Origin: Microcaldota archaeon
GTDB taxonomy: Archaea; Micrarchaeota; Micrarchaeia; Anstonellales; Bilamarchaeaceae
Length of the DNA stretch: 64,000 nucleotides
Direction: 5' to 3'
Assembly (NCBI GenBank): GCA_016932815.1
Contig: JAFGCC010000013.1
Coordinates: 1-64,000, forward strand
Shown: piece after piece, positions 33,190 to 41,290 of the stretch
Layout of the letters: the number at the start of each line of letters is the position of its first letter
Position numbering within the stretch: the stretch's first letter is position 1
The notes under the pieces: model-generated
Told to the model about the DNA's origin: nothing
The model's database searches: none
What the model saw: the letters and a program-made list of their open reading frames with translations, nothing else
Position numbers and translations under genes: made by a program

Positions 33190-33510
33190 TTAACCGCTCC
33201 TCTCGCTGAAATCGAGGTCTATTCCGCCTCCCACTCCGAGGATTACGTTATAGACCATTGCACTAACGAAGCCGAAGATGAACATCGCAACCGCGGCCCC
33301 GACTAGGCTGATTACCCCCATAAAAAGGAGGATTACCGCGCCTCCCAGAGTCTGCGCAACGTCGGTTCCGGCAGCCAAACCCAAAAGAGCCATTACCCCG
33401 GTTATCAGGGTGTAGAGCACCAGCGAGATTAGCCCCAAAACGAAAGTCCATATCGCAAGCAGTTTTCCAAGCGAGACCGCCCCGATGTACTTAAGCGTTA
33501 CTTTTTGCAT
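33190..33510 (-). CDS. Small membrane protein (DUF3566-like)
   Basis: 106 aa from ATG 33510, which has AGGTGG four bases upstream; the track start is six residues earlier. Two long hydrophobic segments (LLAIWTFVLGLISLVLYTLI and a Gly/Ala-rich LLFMGVISLVGAAVAMFIFGF) form a hairpin in the membrane. The arrangement with an N-terminal KVTLKYIGAVSLGKLLAI segment recalls small archaeal DUF3566-like proteins. Function unknown. Confidence 0.65.
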   Translation of the reverse strand: MQKVTLKYIGAVSLGKLLAIWTFVLGLISLVLYTLITGVMALLGLAAGTDVAQTLGGAVILLFMGVISLVGAAVAMFIFGFVSAMVYNVILGVGGGIDLDFSERSG

Positions 33511-33615
33511 TTTTCCACCTGCTTGCACTAATTGGATTAAACTATAAAAAGCCTGCGCATTTGCGCATGGGGGGAGGCGGGGGATTTTTAATTTTGGGCG
33601 AAGTAGATATTTCCA

Positions 33616-35121
33616 ATGGCCCAGAAGAAGGTAAGCAAAAACCCCGAGTACGGTTCGCTTGCGCAGATACCAGCAAAGCTTGAGTTCCTAGACAGGATTG
33701 AAGCGGAATTCACGCACGTGGGCTATGCGAAAGTGGGGCACCTTACCAAGGCGGACATATCCGGAACCTATGGGCCCTTAAAAATCGGGCTGGGAACCGG
33801 GGTGCTGGGCCTTGAATACCGCAAGTACCCGCTGTTGTTCGCAGCCCCGAAAATGGAAGTGCGCGGGATTCTGGGGGACTTTGAGCTTTATTCTTCTGTG
33901 AGTGCCCCTGTGACATTCAAAATCAAGGAAACCAAGAATTACGTAGACGGATACGCCACCCTGGGCGGCGTATGGGAATCCCCCTTTGGCAGGGGCAAGG
34001 AGGCTCCGAAGGTGAGGCTGGGCATGGAAGCAGAGGGGAGCGTGCAATGGGCGGATAGCAGGGCCGTGCAATACCTCGTCCTAGCGGGATTGGGGGGCGC
34101 AGTAGAATACGGGAGGATAACCGCATATGCAACCGAGCAGCTCGTATTTACCGAAGAGAGCCCGATTAGCTCTGGTATATTCATGGTAAAGCACCACAAG
34201 GCAAGGGGCGGGCTAATATTCACCAGGGGGGACGTGGGGGCCGGAGCCGAATTCTTCCAGACGCCTTTTGAGAAGGGAGGGGAGCTCTCATTTACCCTGA
34301 AGATGGATTCTGCAAGCGCAAAGCTCTATGCGCAGTATTCGCGGGGCTGGGGCATAATAGGGGACAAGGCAAACCTGGGCCTCAACGTTGAATTCGGAGG
34401 GGGGAAGCGCAGGGTTCGCTCAAATGTGGAAGGCGGGCTCGGAGTGGGCGGGATTTATTCAAGCGATGATGCGAAAGATTACCCGGTTGGCAGCGAACAC
34501 GACGAGTTTTTCAAGGAGGCAATGGCAGGCTCAGAGAGCCTCTCGGAATTCGCAGGCAAATATCGCGGAAAAGGCAAAGGGGCAATCCTCCACGCGCTAA
34601 GCCGCCTTGGAGGATATGGTATGGACAATTACGACCACAACCTGCGGCCCGCAAGGAAACACCGGGAGGAAATCGCGGAAATAGGGACCGGGGGGTCCTT
34701 TGCCGCCATGCGCAAGACCGTACTCGAAGAAACCGAAGAAGGCGGGGGAGGGACATGCGGGAACATCGGCTCGGTCCAGCAGGAATTCCTAAGGGGGGCG
34801 GGCTGGACGGCATACGGGCTGCTTGTTCCCGGCAAGGAGAGTTCGCACTACATCACCCTTGCACAGGCTCCTGGGGATAAGGCCGCATACCTTGCAAACT
34901 ATGAGCACATCCTGGTAAATCCCGATGGGAGGGTGTTGCCGCTTCTTAGGAAGTACGCGCAGGAGAAGGGGGCAATCCCGCACGGCTTCTACATCTTCGG
35001 GGAAGGCAACCGCATTATCGGGTATTACGAATCCGATGAGAAGGCGCTAAGCCGCGCAATGGCCGGAGACGAGGACACCCTAAAGGATGCGCTGCTGCAT
35101 TCACGGCCCAGTAAAAAATAG
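33616..35121 (+). CDS. Paralogue 1 of a transglutaminase-like family with beta-rich N-terminus
   Basis: 501 aa. No signal peptide or TM segment. Residues 1-280 are beta-rich with alternating hydrophobic residues; landmarks shared with the other three copies are EVRGILGDFELYS, HHKARGG and EFFQTPFEKGGELSF. A helical stretch (EFAGKYRGKGKGAI) follows. The C-terminal 125 residues contain Cys381 (GGGTCGNI), His411 (SHYITL) and Asn428 (LANYE), with the order and spacing of a transglutaminase/papain-like fold. The protein ends LLHSRPSKK, almost identical in all four copies. I do not recognise the family; enzymatic function is inference. An AT-rich box about 28 bases before ATG suggests leaderless transcription. 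Confidence 0.75.
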   Translation: MAQKKVSKNPEYGSLAQIPAKLEFLDRIEAEFTHVGYAKVGHLTKADISGTYGPLKIGLGTGVLGLEYRKYPLLFAAPKMEVRGILGDFELYSSVSAPVTFKIKETKNYVDGYATLGGVWESPFGRGKEAPKVRLGMEAEGSVQWADSRAVQYLVLAGLGGAVEYGRITAYATEQLVFTEESPISSGIFMVKHHKARGGLIFTRGDVGAGAEFFQTPFEKGGELSFTLKMDSASAKLYAQYSRGWGIIGDKANLGLNVEFGGGKRRVRSNVEGGLGVGGIYSSDDAKDYPVGSEHDEFFKEAMAGSESLSEFAGKYRGKGKGAILHALSRLGGYGMDNYDHNLRPARKHREEIAEIGTGGSFAAMRKTVLEETEEGGGGTCGNIGSVQQEFLRGAGWTAYGLLVPGKESSHYITLAQAPGDKAAYLANYEHILVNPDGRVLPLLRKYAQEKGAIPHGFYIFGEGNRIIGYYESDEKALSRAMAGDEDTLKDALLHSRPSKK

Positions 35122-35153
35122 CAGCAGGCGGAGCATCCTAAACGGTTTGGGGG

Positions 35154-36596
35154 CTATTCCGGGACTCTCCGCACTACTCCCAGTTCGCAATCTATTTCCA
35201 ATAGGTCGCCCGTCTTGAAAACCCTGGTCGCCATCCTGGTGCCCACTATGCAGGGAATCCCGAACTCCCTGGAAATTACGGCTGCATGCGAGAGGATTCC
35301 CCCCTCGTTTGTCACGATTGCGCCTGCCCGCTTGATTGCTACTACGAAGTCCGGGGTGGTCATGGAAGTGACCAGGATCTCCCCTTCCCTTATTGCTTTT
35401 GCATCCTGCGCGCTCATGGTCACCCTTGCCCTGCCTTTTGCATGGCCCTTGTTTGCTATTAGGCCGCGCAGTTCCACTATGTCTTCTTTGTGGGTGGAAC
35501 TTCCAAGGAGCTCCTCCTCCATATCCAGGCTCCATTCCCCAATCCCATGGAGTGACTCCCCGGTTTGGGAATCAAAATGGAAGAGGAAGCGCTTTTTGCG
35601 CTCTTCTATGAGCGCGTGGTCCGGCGGGGAGATAAATAAGGAGGGTATCTCTTCTGGAAGCAGGCACTTCACATCCTCTAGAGTGAGCCCCTTGCGCTTG
35701 CCTATTTCCCCCATTATCAAATCCAGATAATGGAGCATCCTCATTATGTATTCTTTCCTAAAATCCTGGTACCACGCGAATATGTCGAGCAGTTCCACCA
35801 GGGCCCTGCCCTGCCCATCGAGCCCAAGCCGCCCAAGCAGTACGCGCTTTCCCTCTTTTATTGATGCGGAATCTTCCTCCATCTTCCCAATCTGGGCTTT
35901 TGGGTCCGGAAAGTCGGAGAGCACGTTTTCCAATTGCGATTTGAAGAAATCCGCTCCCAGCGTTTCGGTGGAAAAGTAATTGTTGTGGAGCCAGTGGTAT
36001 TTTTCCGCATGCTCGCTTAGCATAGCGGAAACGTCCATGCCTTCGGATTTCGCTCCTGCAATCTTTAGCAGCTCGATGGATTCGCGCCTGCTAAATGATT
36101 CCCGCGTGGTGGTAGTGAGAAGGGAGAATGCCTCCTCCCGCTCTTTTTCTGGAAGCCTGGGGAGGAGTTCGCGCGCCATGCGCTCACCGGCATACCCAAC
36201 CGGCTCAACTAGCCCCCCTATCACGAACCAGTCCGTATAGGCATTGTGCAGTTCCGAATAGTATGACAATAATTCATCATTGGTTGCATCTTCTAATGAG
36301 AGGGAATTGAACCTGGAGAACAACTTATCCAGGCGCGAAGCCTGCGAGGCGATTTCGTTGCCCAATTCCCCCATTTTCCCCTCCTGCAGCAGACTCCCGA
36401 TTAGGTATTGCCCGTAATCTAGGAGTTCGCCCCAGAGGTTGTACCAGGAAACGATTTCGCCGTTGAATATGAGCGTGGAAGTGGGCCATGGCCTGCCGTA
36501 TTTTTCATCCATCGGGAGAATCCACGCCTCCATGCACATCATAATCGGGAGTATGGTGGCCTGCCTCTCCCAGTGGAACCATTTTTCGTCTTTCAT
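35154..36596 (-). CDS. Protein with C-terminal PEP-utilising (phosphohistidine swivelling) domain
   Basis: 480 aa. Residues about 395-478 are the mobile phosphohistidine domain of PEP synthase, PPDK and rifampicin phosphotransferase: GHAKGRARV and GGILSHAAVISREFGIPC, where His is the phosphorylated residue. The N-terminal 390 residues are helical, with no ATP-grasp or PEP-binding TIM barrel. It may therefore be a partial or accessory enzyme, or work with separate partners. Its start overlaps the stop of the HD-domain gene (ATGA), implying a joint role. Confidence 0.75.
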   Translation of the reverse strand: MKDEKWFHWERQATILPIMMCMEAWILPMDEKYGRPWPTSTLIFNGEIVSWYNLWGELLDYGQYLIGSLLQEGKMGELGNEIASQASRLDKLFSRFNSLSLEDATNDELLSYYSELHNAYTDWFVIGGLVEPVGYAGERMARELLPRLPEKEREEAFSLLTTTTRESFSRRESIELLKIAGAKSEGMDVSAMLSEHAEKYHWLHNNYFSTETLGADFFKSQLENVLSDFPDPKAQIGKMEEDSASIKEGKRVLLGRLGLDGQGRALVELLDIFAWYQDFRKEYIMRMLHYLDLIMGEIGKRKGLTLEDVKCLLPEEIPSLFISPPDHALIEERKKRFLFHFDSQTGESLHGIGEWSLDMEEELLGSSTHKEDIVELRGLIANKGHAKGRARVTMSAQDAKAIREGEILVTSMTTPDFVVAIKRAGAIVTNEGGILSHAAVISREFGIPCIVGTRMATRVFKTGDLLEIDCELGVVRRVPE

Positions 36597-37171
36597 AGGT
36601 ATTCCTCCAATTCATCGAGCCTCGCATTAAAATAGGGGATTGGGGGGAGGGAGAGCTCTTTTCGTATGCGGACAATCCGGTTGTAGTAGTGCGCAAGTTC
36701 CGCTTCCGGTTTGTAATCGTACACTTTCTCCCCGTACATGAAGCAGTCTAGGCAGTCCGCATCCTTTATGATCTCTGCTAGGGGAGTGTTTGAGTATTCC
36801 CATTTTTTGCTGTGCGAGGCGATTGCTTCGCAGATGCTAGAAATTTCAGAATCCGAAAAATCCCCGGAACCAGAAAGCATTTTGCGGGCCTCCTGGGCAC
36901 CGAGTTCCGCGTGGGAATCATATGTTCCTTCCAACACTACGTGGATGTCGTGGAGGGCTGCGGCTATTTCTGCAAGCTCGGTATCCACTCCCCTCTTTTG
37001 GGCGAAGAGGCGGGCGAACGCTATTACGCCTGAACTGTGCTTTAGCTCCCATTCCCTTGAGCTCTCCCCCTTTTCCGCAAGGGGGGAAGAGCCTAGTATG
37101 AGGCGCACTATTTTCGCCTGTATTTTTTCCGAGCGCGTAAGTGCGCTTCCCCTAAAATGGTGGTATCCCAT
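36593..37171 (-). CDS. HD-domain phosphohydrolase
   Basis: 192 aa. Metal-binding residues in order: H (ELKHSSGV), HD (AALHDIH), H (AIASHSKK) and D (IIKDADCLDC). This is the usual HD set for nucleotide or phosphodiester hydrolysis. Translationally coupled to the PEP-mobile-domain gene and divergent from the TrmB-type regulator. The N-terminal few residues before RSEKIQAKI may not be part of the protein; the exact start is uncertain. Confidence 0.82.
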   Translation of the reverse strand: MGYHHFRGSALTRSEKIQAKIVRLILGSSPLAEKGESSREWELKHSSGVIAFARLFAQKRGVDTELAEIAAALHDIHVVLEGTYDSHAELGAQEARKMLSGSGDFSDSEISSICEAIASHSKKWEYSNTPLAEIIKDADCLDCFMYGEKVYDYKPEAELAHYYNRIVRIRKELSLPPIPYFNARLDELEEYL

Positions 37172-37206
37172 ATGATGCTTGCGGGGCGCAAAAGATATAT
37201 TAATTT

Positions 37207-37228
37207 ACTACTCCCAAATAGGAGTAGT
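37207..37228. promoter_or_regulatory. Operator-like palindrome before the TrmB-type regulator
   Basis: ACTACTCC-CAAATA-GGAGTAGT: perfect 8-base arms, 6-base spacer. It lies just after an AT-rich TATA region (GATATATTAA, about 37193-37202), over the predicted transcription start, and just before ATG 37235. Position suggests autorepression. Confidence 0.6.
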
Positions 37229-37234
37229 GCGTAT

Positions 37235-38008
37235 ATGGGAAGGGAACTTTTGGAGCGGCTTGGCCTAACTAAGAAGGAAATCGCGGTATACCTCGCCCTA
37301 TTGGAAACCGGGCAGTCGCGGAGCGGGAGGATTGTGAAAAAGAGCGGGGTGCCCTCTTCCAAAATATACGGGGTGCTAGGCTCCCTCTCCGAAAAGGGGC
37401 TAGTTGGGGTAGTGCACAAGGGGGGAATAAAGGAATTCGGGGCGAACCACCCCTCCGTATTGAGGCACCTCCTGGAACTAAAAGAGAGGGAATTGGGGGA
37501 GATGGAGGAGGAGCTTGAGGGCGCCCTTCCCTCTCTGGAGCGGGAATACCGCTCCGAAAACGAGGAATACCACGTGGAAATATTAGAAGGGCTGCGGGGG
37601 ATAAAGAGCGTATATGACTTATCGCTTGGGCTATGCGGAAAGGGAGATGAGATGTGCACCATGGGATACCCGCTTCTTGCAAGCACCCTGCTCAATGCGT
37701 ATTTCAAGGAGTACCACAGGAAGCTGCGGGAGCTTGGGGTTAAGGCCCGGGTAATCTACGATTATGACACCTGGTTTGGAAAAGAGAGGGAAGATAGGCC
37801 CAATGCGAGGCAGAGGTACCTTCCCAAGGGGGTAAAAACCCCGGCATTCGTGCACGTATTCAAGGGCCACGTCGGGATAATGGTGGTAACGCAAAAGCAG
37901 AAACTGTGCATACTAATTAGGAACAGGGAGGTCTCAGAGAGCTACCTGCAATACTTCAATCTGCTCTGGAAAATTTCCAAAACTGGAACTCAAAAGAGGA
38001 TAAAGTGA
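37235..38008 (+). CDS. TrmB-family transcriptional regulator
   Basis: 257 aa from ATG 37235. The N-terminal winged helix (LGLTKKEIAVYLALLETGQS ... SSKIYGVLGSLSEKGLV) is the TrmB DNA-binding signature, followed by a coiled coil (about residues 75-105) and a C-terminal effector domain of the TrmB regulatory type. Sugar-responsive TrmB proteins are usually longer, so the effector is unknown. A perfect inverted repeat covers its promoter. The stop codon TGA is the first triplet of direct repeat R1. Confidence 0.85.
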   Translation: MGRELLERLGLTKKEIAVYLALLETGQSRSGRIVKKSGVPSSKIYGVLGSLSEKGLVGVVHKGGIKEFGANHPSVLRHLLELKERELGEMEEELEGALPSLEREYRSENEEYHVEILEGLRGIKSVYDLSLGLCGKGDEMCTMGYPLLASTLLNAYFKEYHRKLRELGVKARVIYDYDTWFGKEREDRPNARQRYLPKGVKTPAFVHVFKGHVGIMVVTQKQKLCILIRNREVSESYLQYFNLLWKISKTGTQKRIK

Positions 38009-38031
38009 AGATGAGTGCCAAGCGCATCCCA
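38006..38031 (-). repeat. Direct repeat R1: partial copy of the 5S rRNA 3' end
   Basis: TGAAGATGAGTGCCAAGCGCA is identical to R2 at 39264 over 21 bases and closely matches R3, the true 5S 3' end with its downstream flank, at 41061. Similarity fades after the following CCC. It begins inside the TrmB-type gene's stop codon and precedes the MNT/HEPN pair. Confidence 0.8.
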
Positions 38032-38050
38032 TTTTCAGATAGGTTTATAA

Positions 38051-38076
38051 AGTTGAACAATCAACTATATAGTTGA
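38051..38076. promoter_or_regulatory. Triple half-site operator of the MNT/HEPN genes
   Basis: AGTTGA-ACAA-TCAACT-ATAT-AGTTGA: three alternating half-sites make two overlapping inverted repeats (TCAACTATATAGTTGA is a perfect 16-base palindrome). The TATA box GGTTTATAAAG (38042-38052) touches it, so binding would block transcription. Typical of autoregulated two-gene modules. Confidence 0.65.
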
Positions 38077-38087
38077 GGAAACAACAG

Positions 38088-38672
38088 ATGTTAAAAGAAA
38101 CCGAACTGAGGATGCTTGCCGCATTCTTCCCCGAAGGCAAGGAAAGGACGACCAGGGAAATTGAAATGAGGTCGGGTTATTCCCATGAGCGTGTGTATTC
38201 CACGCTAAATGAATTAGAAAAAAGAGGCGTTCTCACAAAAAGGAGGGTGGGAAAAACGCTCGCCTATTCTGTTCCCGGCTTTAGTGACCAGCTGTATATG
38301 GCGTTCGCGCATTACTCGCTAAAGAGGAAAGAGAACTGGGCAGAAAAGCATCCAACCGCCCATAGGGCAATTGAAGAATTGGGGAGGGGGGCAAAACCGG
38401 ACTTGATGGTCGTTTTTGGAAGCTATGCGCGGGGGGAAGCAAAAGGGGCGAGCGACATTGACGTCCTGTGTGTAGGGGGAATTGGGGCCGAAAAAATTGC
38501 CCTCTCGTTGCGGCACAGATACAACTTAAGAATCAATCCCGTAGTGGTAAAAAAAAGTGATTTTGGAAACATTGCAACGGAAAACCCGGGATTCTGGGAA
38601 GATTTGGTAAATTTTGGAGTCGTAATCAACGGGTGGGAGATATTCTATAGGGTAGCTTATGCGGGGGAGTAG
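38088..38672 (+). CDS. Winged-helix protein with MNT-type nucleotidyltransferase domain
   Basis: 194 aa from ATG 38088. Residues about 15-65 are a wHTH (TTREIEMRSGYSHERVYSTLNELEKRG); residues about 105-150 hold the minimal nucleotidyltransferase motif FGSYARGEAKGASDIDVL (GSx10DxD). In HEPN/MNT modules the MNT protein is the antitoxin, sometimes AMPylating its partner, and here the HTH would allow binding to the operator just upstream. The next gene is a HEPN-like protein. The pair sits between direct repeats R1 and R2. Confidence 0.82.
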   Translation: MLKETELRMLAAFFPEGKERTTREIEMRSGYSHERVYSTLNELEKRGVLTKRRVGKTLAYSVPGFSDQLYMAFAHYSLKRKENWAEKHPTAHRAIEELGRGAKPDLMVVFGSYARGEAKGASDIDVLCVGGIGAEKIALSLRHRYNLRINPVVVKKSDFGNIATENPGFWEDLVNFGVVINGWEIFYRVAYAGE

Positions 38673-38744
38673 CCGCCAGGCAACGGAAACCTGCCCTCCC
38701 AGCCTTTTTATACGGAGCATTTCCAATAATCCCGAGGCGGTGGG

Positions 38745-39266
38745 ATGGAAAAAAAGATTGGGTGGTATATCGAGAAGGGATTGTTGGTTAGGACACCGTT
38801 CATACGAAAGTTAAGCCCAAAATTTCTTGAGAAAGCACGCAACAACCTGATTACGATGAATATCCTTTTTGAGATGCAGGATAAAAGGGAAATACGGGAA
38901 GCGCTGGATATCCCCAGAGAGTACGATTCTGCCGAGTGGGTGGTTGCGTGCGGGTATTATGCAATGTACATGGCTGCACTGGCTGCCCTTGCCCAAGTAG
39001 GGTACAGGAGCAGGAACCACAGCGGAACCATACTTGCCCTGGAGGCCTTCTTTGTGAAGAAAGAATTGCTTGAGCCTAAATATCTGGAAATGATTGGGGA
39101 AGCGCAGTTTGGGATGGAACACGTAGAACAGATAAGGTGGGCGCGGGAGAGGAGGGAAATTGCCCAATACAGCGTTACGAAACATACAACAAAGAGATTG
39201 GCATCTGAAAGCCGGGATGACGCATACGAATTTGTAGAGAGGATGGAAAAGTTATTGGAAAGATGA
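38745..39266 (+). CDS. HEPN-domain-like protein
   Basis: 173 aa, all-helical. ARNNLITMNILFEMQ and DSAEWVVACGYYAMYMAALAAL are characteristic HEPN helices and RSRNHSGT the usual His-containing loop. The HepT-type RNase motif RX4HXY is not intact: the corresponding place reads RERREIAQY, with Ala where His is expected. It may be a non-nuclease HEPN, or the partner may act differently. It has its own TATA-like TTTTTATACG about 40 bases upstream. Its stop codon lies in repeat R2. Confidence 0.75.
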   Translation: MEKKIGWYIEKGLLVRTPFIRKLSPKFLEKARNNLITMNILFEMQDKREIREALDIPREYDSAEWVVACGYYAMYMAALAALAQVGYRSRNHSGTILALEAFFVKKELLEPKYLEMIGEAQFGMEHVEQIRWARERREIAQYSVTKHTTKRLASESRDDAYEFVERMEKLLER

Positions 39267-39301
39267 AGATGAGTGCCAAGCGCAGCCCGTTTTTCCGCTC
39301 A
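39263..39301 (-). repeat. Direct repeat R2: copy of the 5S rRNA 3' end
   Basis: ATGAAGATGAGTGCCAAGCG followed by CAGCCCGTTTTTCCGCTCA. Compared with R3 at 41060-41098 only two of 39 positions differ (GCG against CAG in the acceptor-stem part). It overlaps the HEPN stop codon and lies about 45 bases before paralogue 2. Confidence 0.88.
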
Positions 39302-39346
39302 AGGAAAAAGAGTAACATAATTTAAGTTTCTTGGGTAAATGGCACT

Positions 39347-41059
39347 ATGGCCCAAAAGGAACTCCGTAAAAAGGCGGCAAAGGCAGATGACCTAGGGAGG
39401 GTCCCCAAGAAAGCGGGCTTCCTTGGGCAGATTGAAATGGAGCTCGTCCAGGCTGGCTATGAGAATGTGGGGAATGTGGTGGGGGGTTCCCTGAATATCA
39501 ACCGCGGACCGCTGAAAGTTGGGCTGGGTGCAGGCGGAGAGAAGCTGGAATATTTTGAGGATTCCCAATTTTACCTGGCTCCCAAACTGGAGGTTAGGGG
39601 GATTTTGGGGGATTTTGAGCTATATGCTGTGGGAAATGCGGCAATGACCCTAAAGGGGACGCATAAGAAAACCATGCTGGGTACCTATGCAGCTGTCGGG
39701 GCCGTATGGGAAGCCGTCCCTAAAACCAATGGAAACGGCTTCCATCTGAGGATTGGCTCCGAATTTGAGTACACGGGGCAATGGATCAGATCGGAAGGTC
39801 TTTCACCTGTCGACGGGGTGGATATCGCCAGGTTTGGGGGAGCAGTTGGCTATGATGCCATAACGGCTTATGCGATTGAGGACGTTGTATACGCGCCTAA
39901 AAAGGCATATGGGGGGATGACTTTAATAGAAAGTGCAGGTGCCCACCACCACAAGATGCGCGCGGGGATTGTCGTCAACAAATCAGGGATCAGCGTGGGG
40001 GGAGAATTCTTCCAGACGCCATTTGGGAAGGGAGGCGAACTTAGCTTTGAGAGCAGGCGCATATCACCGAAATTGAGCGCATGGTATTCCCAGGAAGGTG
40101 AAATGTGGGGAGGGGAAACCAAACTGGGGCTATTGCTGACTATGCCACTGCGGTTTGGGGATAAAAGGTACGGGCGGGAGCACCCGGTATGGCGCACCGG
40201 GAATCCGATGGCGAAAGATGCCAAAAAAGGATGGGCAACAATCACTAGCAACAGCGGGGAGGAAGCGGAGGTCTTTTTCAGGGAGGCGCTATCGGCTTCG
40301 GAGGATATCGCGGAGCTTGGATACAAATACCGGGGAAAGACGGGTACGGAGGTCCTATTTGCAGCGGCGCTGCTTGGGGAATATGGACTAGAGAATTATG
40401 AGAAGGTCGGCGATAAATCCCTTAAGAAACTGGGGGTGGAAGGCTCATACGATGCAGCCAGGGAATTCCTAAAAAGGAATGACATGAAAGAGAAAATAAA
40501 GGCATTTTTGGATACGAGTTCTCCGTATGTGCCATTGAAGGAGAATACAGCTGCGCTGGCCGCCTACTATGAACTGCCGGCCTACATAAGGCAAAACAGG
40601 AAACTGTGGAAAAAGAAGTACTGGGAAGTCATGGAATACATACGGTCGGAGTACATTCGATTGGATAACCTCCTGCCAGGGGGAGCGGGGGTTTGCCGCA
40701 ACATCAACCCGATGCAGGCCACGTTCCTGCGGGAAGCGGGTTGGGATGCGTTTTCAATTGGCTTGCTTACTGAAAAAGGGCCGCACATATTTACCCTGGG
40801 CAGAGACCCCAAAACGGGGGAAACAAGCCTGCTGAATTATGGGAATGTCCTAACGAGCAAACGCGGGCAGGTTTGGCCATTAATCAGGCAGTATGCAAAA
40901 AATAAGGGCATTGCCCTCAGTGGGGTAGAAATCTGGGGGGAGGGAAATGAATTCATCGGCTACTATGAACTGGAAGAGGGGAAGCTGAACCGGGCAAAAG
41001 CCGGGAAGGGGGAAACATTGAAGGGAGCGCTGCTGCATTCTCGGCCCAGAAAGAAATAG
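39347..41059 (+). CDS. Paralogue 2 of the transglutaminase-like family (longest copy)
   Basis: 570 aa. Same plan as the copy at 33.6 kb: beta-rich residues 1-290 with EVRGILGDFELYA, HHKMRAG and EFFQTPFGKGGELSF. An extra helical insertion of about 60 residues (390-445, Lys/Tyr rich) precedes the C-terminal domain with Cys450 (GAGVCRNI), His480 (GPHIFTL) and Asn497 (LLNYG). Ends LLHSRPRKK. The gene occupies the interval between direct repeats R2 and R3 next to the 5S gene. A TAATTTAAG box lies about 25 bases before ATG. The third catalytic-like residue is Asn rather than Asp. Confidence 0.75.
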   Translation: MAQKELRKKAAKADDLGRVPKKAGFLGQIEMELVQAGYENVGNVVGGSLNINRGPLKVGLGAGGEKLEYFEDSQFYLAPKLEVRGILGDFELYAVGNAAMTLKGTHKKTMLGTYAAVGAVWEAVPKTNGNGFHLRIGSEFEYTGQWIRSEGLSPVDGVDIARFGGAVGYDAITAYAIEDVVYAPKKAYGGMTLIESAGAHHHKMRAGIVVNKSGISVGGEFFQTPFGKGGELSFESRRISPKLSAWYSQEGEMWGGETKLGLLLTMPLRFGDKRYGREHPVWRTGNPMAKDAKKGWATITSNSGEEAEVFFREALSASEDIAELGYKYRGKTGTEVLFAAALLGEYGLENYEKVGDKSLKKLGVEGSYDAAREFLKRNDMKEKIKAFLDTSSPYVPLKENTAALAAYYELPAYIRQNRKLWKKKYWEVMEYIRSEYIRLDNLLPGGAGVCRNINPMQATFLREAGWDAFSIGLLTEKGPHIFTLGRDPKTGETSLLNYGNVLTSKRGQVWPLIRQYAKNKGIALSGVEIWGEGNEFIGYYELEEGKLNRAKAGKGETLKGALLHSRPRKK

Positions 41060-41098
41060 ATGAAGATGAGTGCCAACAGCAGCCCGTTTTTCCGCTCA
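41060..41098 (-). repeat. Direct repeat R3: genuine 5S rRNA 3' end plus flank
   Basis: ATGAAGATGAGTGCCAACAG followed by CAGCCCGTTTTTCCGCTCA. The right-hand part is the 3' end of the 5S gene on the minus strand (complement of GCTGTTGGC pairs with the 5S 5' end). The left twelve bases are downstream flank that is also duplicated in R1 and R2. Confidence 0.88.
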
Positions 41099-41185
41099 TA
41101 GAGCAGTACAGACAAGGCCGTGGAGCCGCTTAACTTCCGAGTTCGAAATGGGTTCGGGTGTTTCCAACCCCCTATGGCCGTTGGC
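41072..41185 (-). rRNA. 5S ribosomal RNA
   Basis: The minus strand reads GCCAACGGCCATAGGGGG at the 5' end, then AACACCCGAACCCATTTCGA and CTCGGAAGTTAAGC, the hallmark loop sequences of 5S rRNA, ending GCTGTTGGC, which pairs with the 5' GCCAACGGC. About 114 bases; ends may shift by a few. It is monocistronic and far from 23S. Confidence 0.93.
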
Positions 41186-41206
41186 GAGCTATTATAGAGT
41201 GGGGAA

Positions 41207-41219
41207 GGGTTTAAAAAGG
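41207..41219 (-). promoter_or_regulatory. Core promoter of the 5S gene
   Basis: Plus strand GGGTTTAAAAAGG (minus CCTTTTTAAACCC), centred about 28 bases from the 5S 5' end, so transcription would start at the mature 5' end. Nearly the same sequence precedes 23S. Confidence 0.65.
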
Positions 41220-41290
41220 TGCGTGAAGCTCCGCGCAAGGCCCCCAAATCCCCCAATAAGCTATAAAAAGAATGCACCTGAAATCCGGCT

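Noticed and set aside
38006-39301. R1 and R2 as additional 5S rRNA genes
   Set aside because: They contain only the terminal 25-39 bases of the 5S region; the body of the gene is absent.
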